The notes under the pieces were generated by a model that was not told where the DNA came from, did not search any database, and saw only the letters and a program-made list of their open reading frames with translations. The position numbers were made by a program, and so were the translations under genes. From Chlorops oryzae (lineage: Eukaryota > Arthropoda > Insecta > Diptera > Chloropidae), in the NCBI GenBank assembly GCA_020466095.1, contig CM035807.1:85478571-85542570 (forward strand): a DNA stretch of 64,000 nt, in the 5' to 3' direction. Each line of letters starts with the position of its first letter. The stretch's first letter is position 1. This document shows positions 13,323 through 23,846 of this stretch, piece after piece.

Positions 13323-14502
13323 CGAAAACATAATAAGGTTAAAAATTGCTCAATTTTTGGCTGTTCTCTAGCAACAAAATGTTTCTCCATTCACTGTTAG
13401 AGCTTTTCATTCAACAAATTATAAAGTTCAACGACTCCACCGCTACCACCGTGCTACATCCACCACACCGCCTAGATCCATTCGGAGTCGAAAAGAGACT
13501 CAAGAAATTATGTAAAATACAATTGGCATTCTCTATGGAAGAAGCACAAAAATGGAAAACGGGAAATGTACTCGCGAGTCATGACGTACCTACGCCAACG
13601 CTAGAGTACACCATTTCCTGCTCATAGATGTCGCGCAATTAATAATAATTTCACGAAGAAAGCAATTTTTGTGCCAAATTCGGAGCGAACAACAACAAAA
13701 CGAAACGAAATGAAACGAAGCGAAGTCGAAGTCGAAGCGAAGAATTCAAAAGAAGCATTCAAAATTGGATGGCAGATAGTTGGATGGTCTTTTGTTATCC
13801 GCTAGCGTAACAGAAACTTCAAGAACGACGCCGAATAGGAAATATACACAGCAATATAATCGTTTCATAGGCAAATCGGTGGAAAGACAAGAAAAATATG
13901 TAAAATGTTTAACCCATTGTGTGTTCGGAAGCGAATAGGAAAATCGCTGAACAAAAGTAGACACAAAACTAAGTGGCTCAGAACGTTGAAATGTTGAACT
14001 CCACACGAAAAGATGGAAAGAAATAAATTTTACCTCTGATAACCGTAAAAAGTCGTTAAAGGCCTGATGACTTAGTTTCGTCGGTGTGTTGTTGAACCAC
14101 CATCATCAGTCTTTTATGCCAGTGCCAGTGCCCGCGCATTGTGCAGAAGACGGGGATGGGTGTGACAACGCAGCAGAGCCATGGCAATTAGTTATACTCA
14201 AGCGTGAATGCAAATTGCGATGTCAAGCCATTCCGATGCATGTTCTACCATATAAAGAGACATAATATCTATCTATATTACTTAAATGAGAGCTAAGATG
14301 TACAAATACATCGGTACTTGCAACTGATGTTTATAATCGTTTTGTGCCCTAAACATAACGGCCTTCTGGTTGAATGTGGATATATTATGTAGGTGATTTC
14401 AAAAGCGTTTCCTTCTTGTCGAGGAAGACAGACAGAAGCTTAGATCAAAATCGCATTCCATAACATTTAAAAGCATTACACTTGTATGTGCATACGTTGC
14501 GG

Positions 14503-14697
14503 CGTTGCCAGACATAAAAGGGGACATAAATAATCCAGATTTTTTATGTATTTTGTAAGAGGGGAGGGAGTTTTTAAGAAGTCTAAATTTTTACTAAAAT
14601 TCCGCTTTTTGAGCAATTTTTGAAAAACATCCCGTTTTTTGCAACAAGGTAATCTGGCAACAAGGTAAACTGGCGACAAGGTAATCTGGCAACACTG
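14503..14697. mobile_element. GTTGCCAG-family MITE with internal tandem repeat
   Basis: The left end is CGTTGCCAGAC and the right end is TCTGGCAACACTGA. Near the right end AACAAGGTAATCTGGC is repeated about three times (14642-14692). It appears related to the hAT-type element at 29.4 kb. Confidence 0.5.
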
Positions 14698-16137
14698 ATA
14701 CCTATGTGCGTATGAACAAATGAGGAAATAAGACAGGCTTTTGTGGTTAGCGGTTTTAAAATCATATCGTGATTTTATAGCTATGAGCAAACTAATCGTT
14801 CCAACTAAGTACCACAAAATACAGCTCCCGTTTGGTTTAGGTGCATAATCTTTTGGAGGAGAAAAAAGTTTGAAAATATTTCAAAATATTATTTTCCGTG
14901 TGTATCATTTTTCGCTGATTGTTTCCCAAAAATAAATTGAAAACATTTGGCTTCAAAATAACCATAGCAACATGTTAATAAGCATTTCTTATAATAAAAG
15001 CACGAAGCAACATGTTGCAGTTACATACAATTTGTGAATGGTTGTTTTGGGTTGTTGTGAATGTATTGAAAGTTCGTTTAAAGAAATATTTATGTGTATC
15101 ATTTTCAAGCAAATTATCCACACACGTGCTCTTGCTCAAAGCGACAACAAATTCACGCCTCAGTTACGACCCACTATGAATATACATAAATTTTCTTTTT
15201 AAATTCAACATTGAAGCCGCTTGCAAGGAAAAAAGTTCCGAAAGGAAAACAAAAATGTTTTTCTTTTCATCGAAGCATTTTAGCCCTGCTCAAAGAACAA
15301 AATATGCACACAGCTGCATAAACGAATGAAAAAAAAGCTAAAATTAAAAAAAAAAATGGAAGAAGCGGGAAATTCGGTGAAAGAACTAATCAAAATCGGG
15401 AATCAAAATGAAAAATGAGAAGAGGAACTACAAGAAAAAAAGGCGAGCAACATTTCTCCACATGTTGCATTAGAGAAGGGCATTGTACGAGGGTACATTC
15501 TGAATGGCACATGTTCTCAAGAGCAACGGGGGAAACAAGGGCCAAAATAAGGTAGAAAAACTATTTATAAAAAAAAAAAATATGTACACAATAAAAAGAA
15601 AAATTTTCATACAGGCAAACAACAATTCGGTCGCTATTTTTGGAAGAATTTCGGTGAATGAAGATGAATGAACATGTGGAGCAATATAAATGCAGCCCAT
15701 CAGAAGACGGAAGTAGGCATTTACGCAATGACTTATGTTTTTCGAGAGTAATATTTGAGAGTGGAGGAATTTTTTGGGTCCTGCTGAGAACGCAAAATTC
15801 CTTCTCAGCAGGTGCCTTTGGATTTTCTTTGAATTGTTTTCTTTTTTTCTTTAGGAATTTTTCTAATATTATTATGTTTATCAAATAATATAATTGAATG
15901 GAATTAAAAAATTCGGAGAAATCAATTTTCGATGAGCGTGAAAAACTCAATTATTTTCAGTCCATTCGATATACATATGAATTCGATTTGATTGAGTGGG
16001 AATAAAAAACAGCAACCTTTTTTAAAATTATTTTAAATTGCTTCTAGTCTATGGTGTTGGCTTTCAATTTAATTGCATGTTTCTATAATTTAATTTTCCT
16101 TGAATTTTTGATATTTATCATTTAAATTATTCTACAG

Positions 16138-16290
16138 TAAAACCTGACTTTGAGTGAAAACCCGCGCAGTGGCACACCTCAACAAAGCGAAAAAGTTCCT
16201 AAAGATTGTAGTAAAACCGTCCCCATTTGAGCGATCACCTCGCATAAAGGGACAGAAAAAAATCGTCTAACCAACCCATTGAAGGCTACT
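16138..16290. other. Pogo-like half element
   Basis: ACAGTAAAACCTGACTTTGA resembles one end of a pogo/Tigger-type element, and AGTAAAACCGTCCCCATTTG nearby is similar. No matching right end was found. Confidence 0.25.
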
Positions 16291-18330
16291 ACTCTTGAGG
16301 GATTTATGCAAAGAATCAACAACAACGAACACGAGTTCATGGAGGATTGGAAATTGTGCAGTCATCAAGTCACCTTGCGCAAACAAAGGTGACTGAGCTC
16401 ATTTTTATTTTTAATTTTTTTTTTTTTTTTTTAGTATGGTGTGTGCTAATTGACGAGCGATGAAAAAATAGAAAAAACAAATAAGAGAAAATAAATAACA
16501 AAACAAGTGCAAATTTCTAAAAGCACGAATTTGTTTACGAATGCAATGCTGCGAGTAATCGAATGGCCAAATGAGGCAATAACGCCTTTAATCTATTTCA
16601 AGCGTTGATTATGCAAGTTTGCTTCGATTTCTGCCTGTCGATGCGATGATGGATTTTCTGCCGTCATTCGAGAATGAACGTGGCATGAGGTAGGTTTTTT
16701 TTTTCTTATTCGATTTTCGGTTTCAGTTTTCATTGCGAAAACGAATTTCGTTCTACTATTTCAGTCGACTTTCGCTGCTCGCTTTCGTTCCCCAATGGGC
16801 CGCCGCCCTCTTTAATGACACTTTAATGCCACTTAATTCCACACAAGTTAACACCTTTTTTTCTAGTTCAAGTTGCTGCTGGCTTGTGCTGACTTTTGAT
16901 TAATTACGCTTCACTGCTAATGATTTTCTTCAATTAAAGGTTCCAATTACAGAAGCTCTTTCCATAGTTCTACGGTCTACGGTTTACGGTGTCCGACGTG
17001 CAATTACGAATTCCGTTCGAGTGCGAGACTTCTCGGTTCTTTGTCGATTCGATGTCACCTTTTTAAGGCAAATCGCTGACGCAGTTTGCCAATCTAAGTA
17101 TGTATGTCAGTGTTCACGTTGCTTTTGCTATTGGGAAACAAGCAATGACACAATTAGATAATCAACAGGTTTTGAGGAGAGTTCGAGGAATGCGAATGAA
17201 AATGAAAAAAACCAAAAAATTACAATAGAATTATTTTTTGCATTCTCTCAAACACATAAGAAGCCTTCGTTACTTTGTCACCATTTTTACTCACGACAAA
17301 TTCCACCGCTAAACAAAGGCTTTGCTGCTCCATTACCTTGCGCAAGGATAACGCTTTTTGTTTGCATTGAGTCAAGAAAAAAGGAGTGCATAAATAAAGA
17401 TAAAAACAGAAAAGGAACAAAAATGAAAAGTTATGAATGGCGAAAGAATTCCTCTGTATGCAGCTGTAGAAAAATGAAACTCAACGTCTAACAATGATGA
17501 CCTGGAAAAGTACTTTAACCCTTGCCAGCCCGACGAAATTCACTTCCGTAAACATTCGCGTGTAGGTCTCTCCACTGAGTAGAACGGCAAATAGAAGCAC
17601 AAGAGCAAACAAGAGGCATACAAATGGCTGAGTGAATGTCCCTTGATTGTGTCAGTGTGCAAAGGAGAAATTATTTACGGAAAATATTAATTTTTTTTTT
17701 TTTAAATAACCAAGATTGTAATAGCAATAAAAGCGAGTTGAAAGCTGCCTGCAGTTAATGTTTGAACTGCCTTTGAGGCTCATAAATATTCATACTACGA
17801 ATGAAATGTGTGTGGTTTGGCTATTTAGCTCTTCATATTTACTCCATTCGGTTCTAGAAATGATGTTCACAGATAGACAGAGGGAAAGTGAGAGAGAAAG
17901 AGAAAGAACGATCATGAATATAGGAAAAAAATTTACAACACTTTAATATGAAACTATTTACTAAGATATTAAATCTTGAGAGTCGAAGAACTTTTACAAC
18001 TTATGGCTTTATATAAACAATTTGGGCTTCCTTCAAATAAACTTTTCCTCAGAAGACGAAGTGAAGCGAAGCTTTTCTTCTTCCTTTTTTCTGGTTTATG
18101 CTTAAAACTGCCAACTGTGTGTGAAATAATTTTGCTTTTGACATTTTTTCTTCCGTTTATTTTCATGAGAATTTTCCATTGACATTTCAACTTTATGTAG
18201 GCCAAAAGAAAATGGCGTTGATTAAACGCGAGTTTCCGGAACGAAAATGAAGCAACTAAAAATGATTTTTTCACGAATTTCACTGAGGCCCTTCTTCTTT
18301 GAGAAAATCTATTGTCATAACTCGTGACTA

Positions 18331-19250
18331 GAGTGGACTGAGAGGGGACTGAGAGGGGACTGAGAGGGGACTGAGAGGGGACTGAGAGGGGACTGAGAGG
18401 GACTGAGAGGGGACTGAGAGGGGACTGAGAGGGGACTGAGAGGGGACTGAGAGGGGACTGAGAGGGACTGAGAGGGGACTGAGAGGGGACTGAGAGGGAC
18501 TGGACTGAGAGGGGACTGAGAGGACTGAGAGGGACTGAGAGGGGACTGAGAGGGGACTGAGAGGGACTGAGAGGGACTGAGAGGGAGAGAGGGAGAGAGG
18601 GATGAGAGGGAGAGAGGGAGAGGGAGAGAGGGCAGAGAGGGGAGAGAGGGCAGAGAGGAGGAGAAGGGGAGAGGGGTGAGAGAGGGGAGAGAGTGCGGAG
18701 AGGAGGAGAAAGGGGTAGGGAGAGATGGCAGAGTGGATGGAGAAAGGGGTGGGGAGTGGAGATAGATGGCAGAGAGGTGTAGAAAGGGGTCGAGAGGGGA
18801 GAGGTAGAGGAGAGAAAAGGGGTAGAGATGGGGAGTGTGAAAGAGAGAGAGTGTGTGAAAGAGAGAGAGTGTGTGAAAGAGAGAGAGTGTGTGAAAGAGA
18901 GAGTGAAAGACAGTAGGAGTGTGAAAGGCAGTAGGAGAGTAGCAGAGAGAAAGAGAGTAGCAGAGAGAAAGAGAGTAGCAGAGAAAGAGTAGCAGAGAGA
19001 AGAGAGTAGCAGAGAGAGAGTAGCAGAGAGAAAGAGAGTAGGAGAGGGAGAGAGAGTAGGAGAGGGAAAGAGAGAAGGAGAAGGAAAGAGAGTAGGAGAG
19101 AGAAAGCGAGTAGGAGAGAGAAAGCGAGTAGGAGAGAAAGATAGTAGGAGATAGAAAGAGAGTAGGAGAGAAAAAGAGAGTAGGAGAGAGAAACAGAGTG
19201 GCAGAGGGAAAAAGTGGGAGAGGGAAATAGTGAAATCGAGAGAGAGGTAG
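18331..19250. repeat. Purine minisatellite (GGGGACTGAGA and GAGA-rich)
   Basis: It starts as about 24 units of 10-11 nt (GGGGACTGAGA), then grades into GGAGAGAGGG, GAAAGAGAGAGTGTGT and GAGTAGGAGAGAGAAA units. The plus strand is almost all purine for 0.9 kb. The minus strand is open for 347 codons purely because of the repeat, giving Ser/Leu/Pro-rich sequence, so I do not call a gene. Confidence 0.92.
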
Positions 19251-20076
19251 GATAAAGAATAAGAGGTAGATGTATATTTTAATGTGTGATCTCATGAGAA
19301 ACCACCCTCGCAAAATATCCCCTCCCAAGTAGTCCGAAATTTTCTTCGCCTTCCTCAAGATCGTTTTTCCTCAAATGAAATTTTATTAAAATTACACATT
19401 TTTGCGTAAAGCTTGTGAAGATTGTTCCAAACAATTTCCTGTTCTTCACTTTGCTTCAGGAAAGATATAAAATAAGATTTAAAAACAAATCACTTAAGTG
19501 TCCGTCTGTCTTTAATGCAACAAAATTTCTTTGACTGCATCTTCATAAATTCTTCTTCACGGGACTGCTTTTTGAGACTAAAAACGAGTGCGTATTTATT
19601 TAATCAAAGCGATTTTTCACTCTGGGTCAATATGCTACTTATTCCCAAGAAATTATTTCATTTATTCCTGTTCAAAAAAAAAAAAATGTGAGCTCAATGA
19701 AGAAATCCACCAGAAAATATTTAATTAAAAAGTTTACATTGCAAGGAAAATCAGCTTTAAAGCTGAACACACTTCTGCACGAAGATAAATGGCTACGCTG
19801 AAAGAATTTTCCATAATTTAAAGCGGACATACATACATACATACATATGTATAGGTGGTACCCAACAATCCAAAAATTATTTCCCTCGTTCACTTATTGT
19901 TTTCATCTCTTTTCATACCCTTCCAAGTGCCAAGACTTAATGAGCACGAATTTTCTTTTTCAGACACTCCACCTGAACCAGAGTTCATTAAAAATAAATT
20001 AAAAATAAACCAAAATAATATATAAAAAAAAGTAAATAAAAAAATAATAAAAAAATTGAAAAATAAAATACAAAAA
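19251..20076. other. Upstream DNA of the small secreted-peptide gene
   Basis: AT-rich, with ACATACATACATACATATGT at 19828-19850. The 100 nt before the ATG at 20077 are almost all A/T and contain TATATAAAA near 20020. No other gene is seen. Confidence 0.35.
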
Positions 20077-20374
20077 ATGACCAAAATATTTTTTGTGGCT
20101 TTAGCTTTGAACACCTTGCTCTACCCGCACTCTTCAGCGAAAATATTTAATATTTTCGGACTGAAATATATTTTCGGACTGCCACTCACTGGTTTCAACT
20201 GGTATTTTTGCAAATGTTTTCTTTCTTTTTTTCTGAATTAAATATAAAATCTTTACAACTCACACAGGGGATTTTTTAAATAATTCTCGCGCTTTACTTA
20301 TTTGCAGCTGTCGGCAAGAGATTTCCCCTTATGCAGAGTATTTGGGCCATGATGTGATTGCAAAAAGATTTTAG
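20077..20374 (+). CDS. Small two-exon gene for a putative secreted Cys-Cys peptide
   Basis: Exon 1 (20077-20201) starts at ATG in the context CAAAAAATGACC and encodes a hydrophobic leader (MTKIFFVALALNTLL), a probable cleavage region near PHSSA, then KIFNIFGLKYIFGLPLTGFN. A 106-nt intron (20202-20307) has donor CTG|GTATTT and acceptor TTATTTGCAG. The split codon reads TG+C, giving Cys. Exon 2 continues CRQEISPYAEYLGHDVIAKRF and stops at TAG (20372-20374). The product is 63 residues, about 40 after leader removal, with a Cys-Cys pair at residues 42-43. Without splicing, the frame instead runs into an F/C-rich tail. The joined exon 2 has far more protein-like composition, so I favour the spliced form. 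TATATAAAA lies near 20020. I do not recognise a family. A secreted peptide of seminal-fluid, salivary or immune type is a guess only. Confidence 0.6.
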
Positions 20375-21116
20375 AAACTCTTAATTGCTTCAGCATTGAC
20401 AGTTTTTGATAATCAGAAAATATAAGCATCATTATGAATTTCCAAGAGGAATTGACGCCAGATTAATTATCCACAAAAAATCATTTTAATCATTGCAATT
20501 TTTGCTGAAGCATTTTCTATCGATTGCCTACGAGTGCAATACCGGCTTAAAATATGAATTTTTCCTCTGTACCGGAACAAGTTTCCATTACCGTTTTATG
20601 GAAATAGCAAAGAACATCTCACATAGCATTGTTGTCTACGGTATACAATAACAACAATATAATGTGCTGCTTTCCGCACCTTTTTGTTCCAAAAGTGAAG
20701 TGGAAAATGTGTCGATTTCATCAACAAAAGCTTAATGGAGAATTGTTTTTTTTTGTTTGTTATAGAAGTTAAATAAAAGTTTTTACGCAACAACGCGTTT
20801 CGAATTGCGTTTTGTGTCACGAGATCCTCCCATGATGTCGCATTCGAAACACGTGTCCAATTTCCAATGACTGAATTGTAGGCAGTGCGACAATTAATCA
20901 AGCATGTCGTCACAACCACAGCAAAAGTGGGCAGTAAAAAAGAAACACCTCCACAGAAGGTGTGGTAAATGGTTTGCACAACAACAACAAAAAACAAGAA
21001 ATAATAGCGTCCATCCGTGTGATTTCCTGCTAATTTTACTCACTACCTCCCACACACCGTTGTCGCTTTCTTAGAGAAATAATTTAATAAAATACAAAAA
21101 TAGTTATATGCTTCCT
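20375..21116. other. Noncoding stretch downstream of the small gene
   Basis: No gene is supported. AATATAAGC at about 20419 could act as a variant polyadenylation signal for the small gene. Confidence 0.3.
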
Positions 21117-21488
21117 TTAACCCTTTCATGGGGAAAATTCTTCCCCGCATAATTTTCACGATTTATAGCAATGTTATAGGGGACATTTGTAACCTTAGAG
21201 GGCGCGTGTCTGGATAGGGGAATGCCACACAGATGTGGGTGGTAGAAGGGAAATGAAATACCTCCAGCGGGCAACCGTAGTTTTCCCACACTAGGAATAC
21301 TCCAAAAGACCTGTGGCTGTAAAAATATATTACTGAAGAAAGTGAATTCCACCATATAATCCGACCAGCACTGACAGGCGTTCTGTATTCTTTGCTATTG
21401 GTTTCCTCTACTGCAATGTAAAGAATAAACGAGCAATTATAGAAATACAATTTACAAGAAATTTTTTCCTTGTGCGTTAAAGGGTTAA
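21117..21488. mobile_element. piggyBac-like MITE (TTAA-bounded), largest copy
   Basis: The 372-bp copy starts TTAACCCTTTCATGGGG and ends GCGTTAAAGGGTTAA. The interior is less AT-rich than the flanks (for example GGGCGCGTGTCTGG) and holds no convincing gene. Confidence 0.58.
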
Positions 21489-21629
21489 GGATAGTAATTA
21501 TCCTCCCCCATAATGACTTAACTACCGATTGATTGTAATTATTTTCTCGCCGTTACAGTAGAGCTGGAGATAGATAGCGCTATCGATGAAATCGATAGTT
21601 TTACACTATCGAAAAAATCGATAGGTTTT

Positions 21630-21785
21630 TGTTGTGATGTTGTTGATGGTGATGATAGTCATGATGATGGTGATGTATGATGATGATGATGGATGTGGTG
21701 ATGTTGGATGATGTGTTGATGATGGTGATGATGATGGTGATGATGATGGTGTTGATGGTGATGACGGTCTTGGTGATGATGATTC
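21630..21785. repeat. GATGAT/GGTGAT microsatellite
   Basis: An imperfect array of GATGAT, GGTGAT and GTTGAT units within copy 1 of the TATCGATA element. It is absent at the same place in copy 2. Confidence 0.85.
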
Positions 21786-21883
21786 GTCACGTCGTGAAAA
21801 ATCTTCAGAAATTCTGCGAGTTTATGTGTCCCATTTTACAAACCAAATGAGAATTATAGGCGTCATTAATTTTATGCTATGCA

Positions 21884-22077
21884 CTGATGCCAGAACGAGG
21901 GATTTTTCCCGGTTTGAGGGACTTTTTCGATTTTACCTCTAACCAAAAATCACTTCAAATGTTAACAAGGGAATTTTACTGATCACTGTCCTAAGGAAAC
22001 GGAAATGAAGGGATTTTTTCAATATCTAAAGGAAAAAGAGTCACCAAAATACTACCTAGCATCACTGCTGGTTACAA
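21884..22077. mobile_element. Possible hAT-like insertion inside the TATCGATA element
   Basis: Relative to the second copy at 53.4 kb, this copy contains about 190 extra bases with ends CACTGATGCCAG and CTAGCATCACTG, an imperfect inverted pair. The target duplication is not clear. Confidence 0.45.
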
Positions 22078-22421
22078 AGTATGGAGAATTGAGTAAGAAA
22101 GGTTTTAAAATTCGGCTTCTTGTATATTACACCTTGATATAAATTAAGGAAGGAATTTTGCACAATATTTTATTAAATTTGAAGTTTTTATTATAGGAAC
22201 ACCATTAATTTTTAAATTTAAAACTTTCAATTGGTTGATATTTAAATGTTAAACATCTCAAACATGCTTTATTGAAACCACTATCATTTTGCCAACCAAA
22301 TTAGTTTAAATTTTAAAATTTAACTTCCGATTCTACTATCGATACTATCAATATTTCAGACTATCGACTATCGTGACTATCGATGGTTGCAACTATCGAT
22401 AGTTTTCCAGCTCTAATATGC

Positions 22422-22546
22422 TTTCCAGACGTACAACGAAATCTCGAGATTTCAGACAATTTTAGAACAAATTTGACATTTCAAAACCAAGAGATTTCAA
22501 TTTTGTTCTGAAATCCCGAGATTCCGTTGTACATACGTCTGGAAAT
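22422..22546. mobile_element. Palindromic MITE
   Basis: It starts TTTCCAGACGTACAACG with AAATCTCGAGATTTCAGA, and ends with the inverse (TCTGAAATCCCGAGATTCCG, GTTGTACATACGTCTGGAAA). It directly adjoins the first TATCGATA element. Confidence 0.7.
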
Positions 22547-23747
22547 ACATATACATAGGTTACAGTTCGAGCGACGATAAGTTTTGCACAGCGGAATGCA
22601 TTTATGTGAAAGAAAAAAATAAAAAAGACGAAGAAGGCGAAGAAGAATATTATAAAATGCGGCAATTTATACTCGATATTATGGCCTTAGGCAGGTGTCA
22701 TTTTTCACTCGAGGAAAAATGAGAATATTTTATGAATGAAAGAGCTAAAGAATTTTCCGTAGATAATTTTCGTAAGACAAATATTTGAATGCTTGAAAAG
22801 AAACTTTCGCATATGGAAGATTTGAGTTCGCTTGTTTCTGTTTCCGTTAAATTTTTTAGTCCTCTCAAAATCTTTAAATTTTCATAAAAATTTTGCATTT
22901 TTCATAACGAAAAACAGTATCAGAAAGAGTAATAAACGGACCCCTATAATAAAGAATATTTTTTTGCATCTTGATAAAAATCCCTGAAGTGATTTAATAA
23001 TGGCCATCAAATCACCCGAACCCGTTCCACTGCTCGAAAAACCTGTGTACAAAAACACTTAATACGATGAGGTCATTATCGCAATCTGGCAAAAAAAAAA
23101 ATCATAGGAGCTATAGTCGGTCGATAGTAAACATGTTTCTTAATTACCTATACAATTTATTTATATTCAACAAATACTTTCGAATGAACAGACAAGTATA
23201 TCTTCTTTGAAATAAAAAAAATTCTTTTAATTTTAGTCAATTGATTCGAAGTGGTTAAAAGAACTGAATTTGAAATTCAATACAAAAATATTGCACATAG
23301 GAATACCAAAAAAAAAACCAGTTTAGTTTCGAAATGTGAAAAAATCACACGCGAGCCATGGCAGAAAATTCTCTTATATAAACATTCAAAGGTAAACAAA
23401 CATTTAACTCATGAGCCCGATATAGTCAGTCGATATTTCTGCCGGTCCATTTCGGCTAGGTTGTGAAAATTAATTTCACAGGAAAAGCTCCTTTGGGGAA
23501 ACAATAACGCCCTCTTTTACAGTTTTCGAAAACAACAAAAGTTCTCAAACTAAATTCATAGTTTTCAAAACAAAACAAAAAAAAAAACGTAGTGAGATTT
23601 TAAGTGAATTGTTTACGATTTTTGGAACAGACTCTAGAATACAAATTGAAGTACTAATTCAATACTTCTTTGCATCTTCATGGTTATTTTTATTAGCCCA
23701 TTTTGTGCCAAGCTTTCTCCGAAATTTAAATCCTTGAAAGGATATAT
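22547..23747. other. Noncoding stretch
   Basis: Two short pieces (GGAGCTATAGTCGGTCGATA near 23107 and GAGCCCGATATAGTCAGTCG near 23412) resemble DINE-like element starts. No gene is supported. Confidence 0.3.
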
Positions 23748-23846
23748 TAGGTCTGTTCCCGTACTGCTCGAAACTGCCCTATTTTCATACAGTTTTCAAA
23801 TTTTGGGCAGTTTTTGACAGTTTCGCGGAGTACGGGAACAGACCTA
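23748..23846. mobile_element. 99-bp palindromic MITE with TA boundaries
   Basis: It starts TAGGTCTGTTCCCGTACT and ends AGTACGGGAACAGACCTA. Inner CGAAACTG/CAGTTTCG and CTGCCC/GGGCAG blocks are also inverted. The TA at each edge suggests a Tc1/mariner-type target duplication. Confidence 0.75.

Larger units (their letters stand above)
13323..18330. other. Noncoding stretch
   Basis: It holds the GTTGCCAG element at 14.5 kb and the pogo-like half at 16.1 kb. The segment 16640-17100 has mixed composition with TAATTACG and TAATGACAC sites and may be regulatory. A frame at 13379-13627 has somewhat protein-like codons but no signals, so I do not call it. Confidence 0.35.
21559..22416. mobile_element. 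TATCGATA-cluster element, copy 1
   Basis: The ends are TAGAGCTGGA and CCAGCTCTA (inverted). Each end is packed with CTATCGAT/ATCGATAG palindromes, the core of the fly DRE motif bound by DREF and BEAF-32. It includes a GATGAT array (21630-21785) and about 440 nt shared with the copy at 53.4 kb, starting TCACGTCGTGAAAAATCTTC. No coding capacity. Confidence 0.7.

Noticed and set aside
13379..13627. Frame starting MFLHSLLELF with fairly balanced codons to 13627
   Set aside because: There is no promoter, splice partner or recognisable family; it may be an exon relic but cannot be supported.
18315..19358. 347-codon minus-strand open frame
   Set aside because: It is the translation of the purine minisatellite; all codons come from the repeat, with no flanking splice or promoter signals.
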